Positions 15,401 through 23,750 of a stretch of DNA of 50,000 nucleotides are shown piece by piece. The notes beneath the pieces were generated by a model that saw nothing but the letters and a program-made list of their open reading frames with translations, was not told the DNA's origin and ran no database searches. The number at the start of each line of letters is the position of its first letter. Position 1 is the stretch's first letter. Source of the DNA: Bugula neritina (taxonomy: Eukaryota > Bryozoa > Gymnolaemata > Cheilostomatida > Bugulidae). Position numbers and translations under genes: made by a program. The stretch lies in assembly GCA_964035545.1 (NCBI GenBank), contig OZ037767.1, positions 19,050,628 to 19,100,627 of the forward strand, given 5' to 3'.

Positions 15401-18400
15401 AGTGTAGCAATATTTTTATTATTAAAATAGACGATTCCACACCATTGCATACTCGCTTAGTAGCAATGTTTGTATTAGAGCAAAAAGGCTAGCAATTAAT
15501 TTTAATTGATAATAGAACCAATTAACTTTTTCCAAATAAAAATCACACATTCTACTTGATTTGCTTGTAAAAAAAAATCAAAGAGATTTTATAACATCTT
15601 TCATGTCTGAAACTGCATCTAACTATTTAGTGAATTTATATTATGTACGTTTCACTTCATAACTAAAAAAATTGCAATAGCTGGTAAAATGTTATTAGAA
15701 GTATCTTTATGTAAACATAGTAAGTGAGAATTTACTTTGGATATATTGAAGATTGCTCCATGTAATAGTCAAGTTAAAGAGTTTAAATTTAAAGTTGAAA
15801 TCATATAAAACAGACAAATTCTGTACATAGTAAATATTATATCAACAAAGCAAGCTGTGAAAAATAAGAACATAAACAACAATATATTAAGAATGTTCAT
15901 CTGCCTTTATTTTTATAGTCTTATTCTACACCACTCTTGAAAATACAAAACAAAGCTCAAAGGCTTCTCTAAAACCTCTGGTGGTATATTATATGTTTCA
16001 GATTTGCAATGAACATTGATCAGAAAAACCTATTGCAGCTAGACACATTTTAGTGATTGTGCAGTTCTATAACTGCGCTCCTGGATGAGTCATTGAGAGT
16101 TATCTGTTCTTTTATTGAAAGTCAAAACAACTGTTTAACTGTCAGAAAAAATTAGAATTTTTATGCATGCATCACTGAAACTTTTCCACTCAGAATAAAA
16201 CCTACAGACAACAGTATTTTATTTAAGTGATGATCAAATGCATTGCAAGGCTTTCCTGCAAAGATTTAGATACACAAATGGTGTATGGGGGGAGAGGGAG
16301 CATGTATCTTTTCAATTCTGCCATCTTATTACTCTTCATGCAATTGAAAAATTTGTTCTGCCTTTACTTTTTAAAAGTTATATTCTATGTAATAGGGGTG
16401 ATGCATAATACTGGCTATATAAGTTCAACATCATCATTCTAATAAAAATTTTCATTTAAGCCAACTTTTAAATGAACAGTTTTTATATAAACAATATTAG
16501 CTAGTGTAGCTCACCCACTATACTTTCTCTTTATAACATCTTTATTCCGGATTTTCCATTTAAGCCAACTCCTCTGCTAGGTGAGTGCTTGTCTTGAAAA
16601 CGCTCTCATTGCAATCAGTGCTAGCACTTGCTATAAAACCTGTGACAAGCAATAATATTGTTTGAACTGGTGCCCCAGTACCTCTTTGTTGTTGAACACT
16701 ATTGATTTTACTTGCTGATTGATGTATTGATGTAATGATGCTGTTTAATCAAAGATATGGTTGAATTCACTAGCACTATTGTATTTTTTTCACCATTTTA
16801 TTACATAAGTATGCTAATGTTTCTTTGAAAAAGTTGTATGCATGATGCATAATTTTCTAATTTGATAGTATACAATCCTTGTAATCAAATATAGTTTTGA
16901 ACTATGCAGTTCAAAAAGTAAATATTATGTTAGTTATATAATCAATTGATATAATTTCACAGATTTTAAATGTAATATTACCTGATATATTGTCAAACCT
17001 GTATGATTTCATCAAAGGTAAAATTATATGTAGCCAGTTGAGATGGTAGCACTGTTGAATTGACTGATCTCGAAAATATGAATTTTATTAGTACATATAA
17101 TTAAAACAAAATGGACCAACAAAAACCTCTTTTTTAAGTTTGTGTCTGATTATTGATATTTCTTAAATCTGACATCAAATTCTGGTACAGGACGCCATAA
17201 TAAGCTGCATGTTTTGTTAAAGATCCATAATACTCAAACTTTGTCTTGTACGTGTTACAATCTTTTGTCTGCTGGGGAAGTCCCTGACTTGGAAATTTGT
17301 AAGCAGCAAATATAACACCACACAAAGCACCTGCTCACACAATATCAGCGAATAAATCAATAAAGAAAGAAATGAATTGGAACGCATGAACATTCCAAGA
17401 GCTAGATGTGTCTTCATTATTGTTCAGTGATTTAAACAAAACAAGCTCTATGACACAAGTATAATAAACTAGAGTTAATGTATCTTCCTAACTAACATGC
17501 AGTGCAGCTTTATAGGTGACAACTAGCCACTAACTTCTCGAGTTCATATTGAAATTATTAAAGGGAGTTGTCCCTCCTGGGCAAATAGCTTCACTCAAGC
17601 ACAGTTTGCCTGTGTGTATTGTTGACTTATAACTAACTTATGAACTTTCACTCAGCAACAATTCCATTAAACACTGTTCAAAATTGCTTTATATAGACCA
17701 AAAAATGATAACTGGTTCTATAACACCGCGCACGCACGCACGCACACACACGCACACACACACGCACATGCATGCACGCACGCACGCACGCACACACACG
17801 CACACACGCACACACACTGCAGATATTTTTTTCTTTTTTTTATTTTTTCGAGAGAACAATAAAAAATTTCACGTTTGTATGAATGGTTGAAGCAGTATTT
17901 CCTCTAACCATTTGATCAAAATGAGCTATCAGCTAATAAAAACAAGTTAAACTTCATTTTATACTAGAATAGTGTCAACCCAATTGATACAAAGCATTAA
18001 TATTAGGTAAGAAAAGCAAATTTCTAAAACAGGGGAGATAATTCCGGCTTTGACTATTGGAGTTTAAGGCTTTAAAAAAGATTATGTTGGTCAGAATGAA
18101 CTAGGAAATGGTGTGACTTATAAGGGCACTATAATAGTGTCTACATACTAGAAATTAACATTCTAGATGCTATACAATTACAAAAGATGGCTGATTCTAG
18201 GTATAGGTACATCTGAAAAAACAATGCATCCTGCTATAGGCTCTGCCTACCTATTAATTTCTAAATAGCATTTTTTATCAGAGAAAGTTTCATAGGTTTA
18301 TAAAATTTCTACTAAATATTTTGAATATTGAATTTAAGTTACTCAAATATACATATTTAGGATTTCATGATGCCACCTTGAAAATTGCCTAACTCCTGCT

Positions 18401-21400
18401 TACCCACCCCTTGCAAGCGAGAACCCTCCTCCAGATGCAAAAATGTTACTCGCAGATTTGGAATCAGTAGAATGTTGCCTTAGCAGTGATTTATAGTAAA
18501 AATAGATTAGTTTTGAGGTGCTCCACCAGCCCATTTTTGCATATTAATGTTTTACAATAAATTTAGTGCATTATACATGCCTTGAATCAATTCCAGATGA
18601 TATGGCATATTATTGGACTCAGTGTCAGCAGTATTTTAGAGCTGATACTAATAATTGTTAACTTTGAAATAGATTCACATATTTATAGCAGGGTAGTTTT
18701 AATTGTTTTATCACTTAGCAGCATGTATAGCTCGTGTTCTAAAGAATTCAGGCAAAGTTTGTGGCTATTCTAAAAGCTGCAGCTGCAAAGTCTAGCATAC
18801 ATAAAGTCAGCAACTTAAATATGATATCCTGTCAACTATTGAGACAGTAATATCATATTTCATAACTGCTGGCAAAGAAAAGTTGACAACTCCTGATTAT
18901 GTTGTGACTAGTAGGAGTTCTAAACGAAGATTTAGTTAACGGTCACTTTTTTATCAAAAAATGTTTCTGCTTTAAAGCTAATTCTAAACTGTTTTGTTTG
19001 CTACAAGTTTGCCTAAAACCAGCTCAGTTCTAAATAAGAGCAAAATCAAAATTTTTGTAGTGTAAAACTACAGGGAAAAACATCTCAAGTATACTAGTAA
19101 TAATGTTGGAACAAAATGAAGTTTAAAGTTGCCAAAGATTGAATTTCTTAGTTCAAACTGACACTAAATAGCATTTAGTGTAATAATATAGTCATGCGCT
19201 TAATTAAAGGATTGCTCAATCTTAGTTTATTACAATCACATTATAATTATGAACTATAATCTAATATGTATGCAAACAATTGTGGCTTTGCAAAGGGATA
19301 TGTGCCTAGAAAACAGCTTTTCAAAATTCCAATTTTGAGGGAGGTAAAATTTTCAGCCATGAAAAAGAATAGCCTAATACGTGACGTGTGAACGCCGGTA
19401 ACTATGCTGCACGTGCTAACTATAACGCTAGTATTCAAGGTTGCTGGGCGCAACATCAACCAATAACGCTCAAGCAGTTACAGTGCGCTATATAGGTCAG
19501 CTTTGGTGTGCCCGTAATATTGCACAATCTGACCTAGTTTAGATCGATCGCAGGCATTCATCCTAAAGAACGCATGTTTTTGCAAGGCTTTTTCTAATGT
19601 TTACAAGCAAAATATAGCCTAATGTTATTACATACATGTTATTTAAAATGTCAAAAAACTATAGATTAAGAGAATTCACATTTGCACTTCTATAAATATA
19701 CAAATTACGAGCTGAAAGATCACATCTCACAGTCATATTTCTATAGTTATTCATTTGTATAGTCACGTGACCAGCAGGAATGCTGGCGCTGTTACGTCAC
19801 AGTTCCCAGCTCATTTCAAAATCGGCGTTTTGGCTGTTACCAATCTACACCCTCAACTTCAACTAACTTTTTCTACCTTCGGTCAAATGCTTTTTGTCAA
19901 TGCATGCTTAGAAAAACACAATATTATGTGTGTTTGACCTAAATGGCCATTTATTAGACAAGATAGAGCAATCCTTTAAAGCCTAAACTTGTAAACAAAT
20001 GTATAGCATAATAACTTAGTATAAATAAATGTATAGTACTTATTTGCTGTTTATTGTATGTTGCTGAATTTTCAAAAGGTTAAAAATATTAAACCCTTTT
20101 AGAGCCTAGTTGCATCAAGAGCTACCACTTCACACTTTTTCAGTTTTTAGTCATATAAAAATTATTGGAAAAAATGTTTACAATAATATTTAGTAAAAAG
20201 CTTTTTTCTTGCAAAATACGTCTAAATTTATTTGTTAGATATCTTTCAATGAAACCTTTGCAGCATGCATTTCATGTTCAAGAAAACCATGCTGACTAAA
20301 CTTAATCTAAAAATTAACTATTGGGTTACTGGCTTAAAATTTTATCAAAATAGTTATGTAAAATTAGCAAACAAGATAATATACAATGAATTAAACAATT
20401 GAGAAAATGGTTTGAAACATTTAATTTTTTGAATATTAATTTACTAACAACATACATAGAACGACTATATTGCATATACTTTTGGCAAAGCATCTGTTAA
20501 GTAATAGACAAAACAAAAAAACAGTTGGTTCAGCATTAACAGATCTACACGGAAAGAGAATCTCTTTCACTTCTGTCTTCGTGGTTGGCTGTAGAAGCAA
20601 CATTATCTTTGTGACTGTCCGGAAAGAATTTGTAGAGCTTTCCTTTGCAAACGGCAATGGAAGACGCTATGCCAGGTCGCAGTATGTCTAGCTAAAAAAT
20701 ATTGTCTGTATAGATGTATAAGCAATGCCATGCCATGCAAGTTATTTATTAAACTACGGGTAAATTAAAGTTTGTAATACATAAACTATATTTTATAAAA
20801 CTCCAAAAAAATTTTTATGCAATTTTTGAACTTACATAAATTTTTGATTTAGTAGTTTGATACGCCAGCAAATATACATAATCCAAATATTTATAGACAC
20901 TTTTCTAACTTGCTAGAAAAATATTTCACTGTTGGGTACTATTTCACTACATAGATTAGCTCAGTGTAATATCTCTCTTAAGGTGTTGCATGCCTGACAC
21001 TATATTATATCCTTTTAAATCACTGCTGTAATTGTTTCAGCAACATAAAATTCTAACCTGAATTCTGCTCAGAACAGATTTAGACTTACCCAGCCTGGAT
21101 AGGTTTTCAGACGAGGCTGTAAATTTAGAACTCTTAGAAGAACTTTCTTCAGCTCTGTGATCCTGCTTAGATCACCATATAGTGCACTTTCTATCAGTAC
21201 TTCTTTGAAGAAGGACATTATCTAAAATATGATATAGTGCTAATCTATAAGATCCTTTACTTTGCAAATGAGCATAATATATCTATGACATTCAAATGCT
21301 GATGGAAAAGCATGCTTATGATATTATTACAGTTTTTATGAGATTATTACAGTGAATGATTGAAATCAATCTCTTTACGAGGTTAATACAGTAGACGACT

Positions 21401-22057
21401 TAAATCAATCTACAGCTAATCACATTTACAACAGAGCTACACTTACGCAGACTGTATACACAATTCCTATGTTAGGCACGCCTTTTACATCCCTCAATGC
21501 ACGCCAAACGTAAGGATTGTATAACATGTACATTTGCAAGCTTATTTCCGACATATTGTAACTGTCATGCTCAGCTTTGTCACCTTGAAGCTCTAGTTTG
21601 TAATGTGCAAAGTTGACTAAAATAACAAAGATGTAAAAATCTAATGCAAGCAAGTCTACTATAATTATGTGAACATATCATAGCATTAAAGTTGTCTGCC
21701 CTTGTATACTTCATGCTCGGAAAGTGAATTTGCAAAGTTTACACATATTGCATTATTTCTTGTAGAAAAATAGATTAAATAAGTTCATTTGCACCTTTGT
21801 TCTTTATTGAATTTACAATCTTCATCAATGTATAAATCAATCTTTTAGTGGAAAAAATATTGAAATAATGCAAAATTACTACTTCTTTTAAAAGCATTCA
21901 AATCCGAAAAGTTAATTATTACAATTTTGAAATGTTGAACAATTTTCCTTTTAACACAGCCAATATTCATCAATAATAATACAAAGTGTCTGGAAGGAAG
22001 GCAAAGTTTGCCAACCAGTACAGTACCCTCTTGAGCCAAGTGTAATGAACTGAGGCT

Positions 22058-22090
<33 letters not shown>

Positions 22091-22867
22091 CATCTGTCAA
22101 AATTGCCAGAAAATATAATTAGCTACCTATATTATCAATTGCAGTGGCATAAACCTCAAAAGCTTCATTAGTATTTTTTCCAAGAAGTTCTAAAACTTGT
22201 TTTGTTCTCTCAGGCTGTACATTAGCATTTGCCAGTTCCTCTTCTATACTGAATTGAATATTTAGAAATTTAAGAACTATTTATGCAATAGTATAAGTAT
22301 CATATAGGTGGGACTAGGCAATGGTCTAAAAAGTTTAGCTATTTGCAGCATCAATAAAAAACTTATCTGGGTTTTGTTCTAATCCGCATAAAAACTTGCA
22401 GCTAGATTACATATTCTGCCTACTTTTCAGAAAGTTATCTATATGTACCACACTGAAATGATGACACATCCACATTTAAGCAGCCAATTATTAAATCTAG
22501 GCATATTTTGAGCTACTTGGTATTAAATTAATAAGATATATAGCAATGAATCTATAATATATTATAATAAATGTTTATTTAAAGCATGTAACATGTTTCA
22601 AGTTGCTTTAACCTTAATTTCTACTTACACAAACATATACAAGTTACCATCACCATGGTCAAAAGTAAAAATAGTGATATATAATGTTGAAAAAAAATCA
22701 GACTACTGCAATATGATGCTATTACCAATGTGTGACTCAAAAGTATGTTATTAAAATATGACTATCTTGTGGTGTAAATGTGACTCATACAATTCAACTC
22801 AGACTTACCGGTGACGAAAATATACTCCAATAATCTCTTCGTTGGTAGGAATCGAGATAGTCGGCAT
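1..22867 (-). CDS. ZNFX1: ZNFX1-like SF1 RNA helicase with CARD-like N-terminus (partial, 23 exons)
   Basis: Superfamily 1 helicase of the ZNFX1 family, which in animals binds RNA and acts in antiviral sensing and small-RNA inheritance. Twenty-three exons from ATG 22,867 to 202 chain with no phase conflict and give about 1,254 residues; the rest, including the expected NFX1-type zinc fingers, lies beyond the left edge. Order: CARD-like helices (about 20-75), a Ser/Gly/acid-rich linker (about 195-250), a helical repeat-like region (about 255-430), the ZNFX1 signature [14 protein letters not shown] (about 485), Walker A GPPGTGKT (about 729), a coiled insertion (about 860-1030), [13 protein letters not shown] (about 1065), [16 protein letters not shown], and VDNFQG (about 1250). 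It is divergent from the endophilin-B gene at 23,691. Oddities are a possible GC-AG intron, a minisatellite at one splice donor and a frame break in exon 1. Family call is secure; exons 5-7 rest on splice phase and composition only. Confidence 0.9.
202..350 (-). CDS. ZNFX1: helicase gene exon 23 (motif V)
   Basis: Acceptor CATTAAG|C, donor TCAAG|GTCAGT, phase 2 in, 1 out. Carries [12 protein letters not shown] and VTSVDNFQG (motif V). The next exon should begin with EEN and lies beyond the left edge. Confidence 0.93.
1039..1150 (-). CDS. ZNFX1: helicase gene exon 22
   Basis: Acceptor TTATAG|GA, donor GCCAG|GTAACC, phase 1 in, 2 out. Encodes [17 protein letters not shown] and [10 protein letters not shown], typical of the region between motifs IV and V. 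Confidence 0.9.
1499..1717 (-). CDS. ZNFX1: helicase gene exon 21 (motifs III and IV)
   Basis: Acceptor ATACCAG|GA, donor CAAAG|GTGAAC, phase 1 in and out. Carries [26 protein letters not shown] and [12 protein letters not shown]. Confidence 0.95.
2430..2690. repeat. 31-bp minisatellite containing a splice donor
   Basis: About eight or nine units of 25-32 bp, of the type AACTAACCAATGAGAATGAG then GTGTTACAATA. The last unit is the 3' end and donor of helicase exon 20, so on the minus strand most units carry CTCATTG|GTTAGT-like copies of the exon-intron border. Confidence 0.85.
2665..2855 (-). CDS. ZNFX1: helicase gene exon 20 (motif II, Walker B)
   Basis: Acceptor TTTGCAG|A, donor CATTG|GTTAGT, phase 2 in, 1 out. 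Carries [11 protein letters not shown] and [19 protein letters not shown] (motif II) and ends HLILIG. Its last 20-odd bases and donor form one unit of the adjoining minisatellite. Confidence 0.95.
3679..3789 (-). CDS. ZNFX1: helicase gene exon 19 (RWRLY coiled-coil)
   Basis: Acceptor ATTACAG|G, donor CACAAA|GTAAGA, phase 2 in and out. Starts [19 protein letters not shown] then a coiled coil, matching the R-W-x-L-Y-x-x-W segment of ZNFX1. Confidence 0.88.
4726..4760. repeat. heptamer array CTCTAAC x5
   Basis: Five perfect tandem copies. Similar in look to, but not the same as, the TTAGGG telomere repeat. Confidence 0.9.
4877..5021 (-). CDS. ZNFX1: helicase gene exon 18
   Basis: Acceptor TGTTACAG|AC, donor AGAG|GTAGGT, phase 1 in, 2 out. 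Acidic [12 protein letters not shown] stretch leading to LSVEER, just before the RWRLY motif. Confidence 0.8.
5205..7400 (+). mobile_element. RTE-like LINE fragment, degenerate
   Basis: Opposite strand to the host gene, within intron 17. The first part (5,230-5,820) resembles the linker between endonuclease and reverse transcriptase. RT motifs then follow in shifting frames: [70 protein letters not shown] and [15 protein letters not shown]-terminal domain includes [11 protein letters not shown] near 7,140. Stops at about 5,818, 5,987 and 7,190 and frameshifts near 5,930 and 6,345 make it dead. The FADD box is intact. No endonuclease domain is left, so it is 5'-truncated. RTE-clade assignment is from overall similarity. 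Confidence 0.85.
7748..7786. other. perfect 14-bp inverted repeat (hairpin)
   Basis: AAGTTAAGGCATCA and its exact reverse complement, with an 11-base loop, in helicase intron 17. Confidence 0.85.
7936..8019 (-). CDS. ZNFX1: helicase gene exon 17 (acidic insert)
   Basis: 84 bp, acceptor CTTTTAG|AC, donor CAAAG|GTATTG, phase 1 in and out. Encodes [21 protein letters not shown]1 proteins have an acidic E/D-rich insert at this point of the helicase core. Confidence 0.85.
8794..8971 (-). CDS. ZNFX1: helicase gene exon 16 (possible GC donor)
   Basis: Acceptor TTCTAG|GCA, phase 0 in, 1 out. Coiled insertion ending IQNWLQT. The only donor giving the right phase before the stop is ACAG|GCAGGC, a GC rather than GT site; the GT six codons-worth earlier (TTG|GTTACA) would shift the frame of exon 17. 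Confidence 0.75.
9341..9429. repeat. AT dinucleotide microsatellite
   Basis: About 44 perfect AT units in intron 15 of the helicase gene. Confidence 0.97.
9489..9628 (-). CDS. ZNFX1: helicase gene exon 15
   Basis: Acceptor GTTTAG|AT, donor TTCAG|GTATGA, phase 1 in, 0 out. Carries [18 protein letters not shown], the conserved R-V-G-x-R-S segment after motif Ia. Confidence 0.92.
9780..10028 (-). CDS. ZNFX1: helicase gene exon 14 (Walker A)
   Basis: Acceptor TTTGCAG|GT, donor ATCCG|GTATGT, phase 1 in and out. Begins [12 protein letters not shown] (motif I) and contains [18 protein letters not shown] (motif Ia). Confidence 0.95.
10029..11153 (-). other. helicase intron before the Walker A exon
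   Basis: About 1.1 kb of AT-rich sequence with nothing recognised. Confidence 0.6.
11154..11350 (-). CDS. ZNFX1: helicase gene exon 13 (Q-motif region)
   Basis: Acceptor TTTTCTAG|A, donor ACAAG|GTATAC, phase 2 in, 1 out. Carries [20 protein letters not shown], the Q-motif-like lead-in; the codon before Walker A is split across the intron. Confidence 0.92.
11722..12069 (-). CDS. ZNFX1: helicase gene exon 12
   Basis: Acceptor TCACAAG|G, donor GTCAG|GTCTGA, phase 2 in and out. 116 residues including [22 protein letters not shown] and [17 protein letters not shown], the ZNFX1 beta-rich insertion before the ATPase core. Confidence 0.92.
12529..12739 (-). CDS. ZNFX1: helicase gene exon 11
   Basis: Acceptor TTAAACAG|GA, donor GTGAG|GTCTCT, phase 1 in, 2 out. 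Carries [15 protein letters not shown], a hallmark of ZNFX1 just before the helicase core. Confidence 0.92.
13053..13204 (-). CDS. ZNFX1: helicase gene exon 10
   Basis: Acceptor TATACAG|A, donor TGGAG|GTATGT, phase 2 in, 1 out. Carries [18 protein letters not shown], the pre-helicase DDFR..S..P motif typical of ZNFX1. Confidence 0.88.
13452..13660. repeat. 10-bp minisatellite (TCACAACATG type)
   Basis: About 20 units of the form CA(C/G)A(A/G)(C/T)ATGT or CACTGAGT, in the intron between exons 9 and 10. Two interleaved variants (CATGTCACAG and GAGTCACACT) suggest higher-order growth. Confidence 0.9.
13820..14091 (-). CDS. ZNFX1: helicase gene exon 9 (helical region)
   Basis: Acceptor AAATGCAG|ATT, donor GGGCA|GTGAGT, phase 0 in, 2 out. 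About 90 residues, helical, with [20 protein letters not shown]. Long open exon with strong splice sites. Confidence 0.8.
14362..14374. repeat. poly-G tract
   Basis: A T followed by a run of about 12 G on the plus strand, in helicase intron 8. Confidence 0.9.
14658..14877 (-). CDS. ZNFX1: helicase gene exon 8 (helical region)
   Basis: Acceptor TTTTTCAG|A, donor CAGAG|GTGGGT, phase 2 in, 0 out. Starts [14 protein letters not shown] and ends NKPQFLTE; all-helical, in the place where ZNFX1 proteins have an armadillo-like N-terminal region. Confidence 0.75.
15259..15342 (-). CDS. ZNFX1: helicase gene exon 7
   Basis: 84 bp, acceptor CACCATAG|G, donor AATGA|GTTAGT, phase 2 in and out. Acidic [14 protein letters not shown] leads into [10 protein letters not shown], the start of the helical region conserved in ZNFX1 proteins. 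Another open frame exists here but does not fit the neighbouring phases. Confidence 0.6.
15343..18403 (-). other. large helicase intron
   Basis: About 3 kb between exons 7 and 6. Only the CA microsatellite and AT-rich sequence are seen. A minus-strand frame at 17,134-17,325 is open but has no convincing donor. Confidence 0.6.
17724..17818. repeat. CA/CGCA microsatellite
   Basis: Mixed ACGC and ACAC units in the large intron between exons 6 and 7. Confidence 0.95.
18404..18478 (-). CDS. ZNFX1: helicase gene exon 6 (probable, low-complexity linker)
   Basis: 75 bp, acceptor GCTAAG|G, donor GGTGG|GTAAGC, phase 2 in and out. Encodes [11 protein letters not shown] then [12 protein letters not shown], an SR/RGG-like linker. 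Supported by phase fit on both sides and by its composition. Confidence 0.5.
18479..20548 (-). other. helicase intron between exons 6 and 5
   Basis: About 2.1 kb, AT-rich, with one hairpin at 18,817. No exon or repeat family recognised. Confidence 0.5.
18817..18860. other. near-perfect 17-bp inverted repeat
   Basis: AAATATGATATCCTGTC pairs with GACAGTAATATCATATTT around a loop of about 9 bases, with one mismatch or bulge. Confidence 0.8.
20549..20691 (-). CDS. ZNFX1: helicase gene exon 5 (probable)
   Basis: Acceptor TTTTTTAG|CTA, donor CCGT|GTAGAT, phase 0 in, 2 out. Opens [14 protein letters not shown] and ends in charged ERDSLSV. A stop follows the donor directly. The phase fits exons 4 and 6; no family match recognised. 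Confidence 0.55.
21090..21221 (-). CDS. ZNFX1: helicase gene exon 4
   Basis: 44 codons, phase 0 in and out, acceptor ATTTTAG|ATA, donor GCTGG|GTAAGT. Helical peptide including [19 protein letters not shown] and ending LKTYPGW. Outside the duplicated block. Confidence 0.7.
21447..21616 (-). CDS. ZNFX1: helicase gene exon 3
   Basis: Acceptor TATTTTAG|TC, donor CTGC|GTAAGT, phase 1 in, 0 out. Encodes the end of the CARD-like region and a Tyr-rich stretch ([14 protein letters not shown]). The left edge of the tandem duplication falls inside this exon at about 21,480. Confidence 0.75.
22057..22093. repeat. TACATA hexamer microsatellite
   Basis: Six or so CATATA/TACATA units just beside helicase exon 2. 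Unit 2 has only a trace at the matching place (about 33,080). Confidence 0.9.
22127..22248 (-). CDS. ZNFX1: helicase gene exon 2 (CARD-like helices)
   Basis: Acceptor AATTCAG|T, donor ATAG|GTAGCT, phase 2 in, 1 out. The peptide [20 protein letters not shown] followed by [17 protein letters not shown] has the layout of CARD helices 3-5 (basic helix, L-L-x-L-L, then A-F-x-x-F/Y). The duplicate exon at 33,126-33,247 has the same length and an open frame. Confidence 0.75.
22809..22867 (-). CDS. ZNFX1: helicase gene exon 1 (start codon)
   Basis: ATG at 22,867, donor CACCG|GTAAGT, phase 2 out. An in-frame TGA lies four codons upstream, so this ATG is the first in the frame that joins exon 2. A second frame through the same exon reads [10 protein letters not shown], like CARD helices 1-2; against the unit 2 copy the exon is 2 bp shorter between the two halves. 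Confidence 0.6.
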
Positions 22868-23690
22868 CTCTACTAATCAAAAATTTTCGATCAACGAAAC
22901 AACAAATTAAAGCTTTGCTCTTAAAAAAATTCAATGCTGTAAAATTATTCAAATATTTACAAAATACTTTGATTGTAACATTAACTAACAATAGGGAACT
23001 TCAGTCAACTGAAAGATAATTTGTAGCTTAAAAAATCAAAAGTTTACAGCTATGATACAAACTAATAAATGGCTGTTATAGCTATAGATTCTTTTTATCA
23101 CTGTGATATATCTGTAATATTAACCTACCAGGCTAAGCTCTAGCTCCAGAGTATTTTGTGTTGGCTTTCGTTCGGCTATCACTTATCAGTAGCTTTAGTA
23201 CCTGCTAGCTTGTAGCTTGTCAGTAGCTTGTCAACATCGGATCATCTTACAGTAACCTCAGTCTTTTGTAAAAAACAAAGATAAGTGATTGCTGACATAA
23301 ATTTGTAATGAACATTAAATTAGATGCTAGTACAATGCAGTTATTTTTGAATTGAGCCTAAGCTATCATTGAACATGTTATCATGGCTCTGCTTATTATT
23401 ATTTTTCCCTACGTAAGTTTCTGCAAAGTTATATTAATAACATCTATTTTTGTGCAGAACTTAAATGTTGCTGGTAAGAAATGAAATGTAACTGATATCA
23501 GGTGCATGCTTCAGGAGTTATCTCCCATATGAACAAATACATCCATTGAGTTTTATTTACCTTGACATATATAAAGTGTGGTGTGAGTAATTTATAAACC
23601 AGCATTTTATATCAAGTCATCAGAAGAAATATTGATATCTCAACCAAGCGTTGTTTTGAGTTAAGAGTCTACACTTTATCAAATAGAAAA
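22868..23690. promoter_or_regulatory. head-to-head promoter region, unit 1
   Basis: About 0.8 kb separates the start codons of the helicase gene (minus) and endophilin-B A (plus). No CpG-rich core or certain TATA box was seen. The position implies a shared or bidirectional promoter. Confidence 0.5.
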
Positions 23691-23750
23691 ATGGATGGTT
23701 TAAAATCGTTTGCTGGTGAAGCCTCTGCCCTAGTGGACCGCGCCGTACAG
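23691..23750 (+). CDS. SH3GLB1: endophilin-B A exon 1 (H0 helix)
   Basis: 20 codons, donor CAG|GTGAGA, phase 0. Encodes the amphipathic membrane-inserting helix. Confidence 0.85.

Noticed and set aside
17134-17325. Minus-strand frame in a helicase intron as an extra exon
   Set aside because: Exons 6 and 7 already join in phase, and the frame lacks a donor before its stop.
20470-20691. Plus-strand 73-codon frame
   Set aside because: Antisense of helicase exon 5, which has better splice sites and phase fit.
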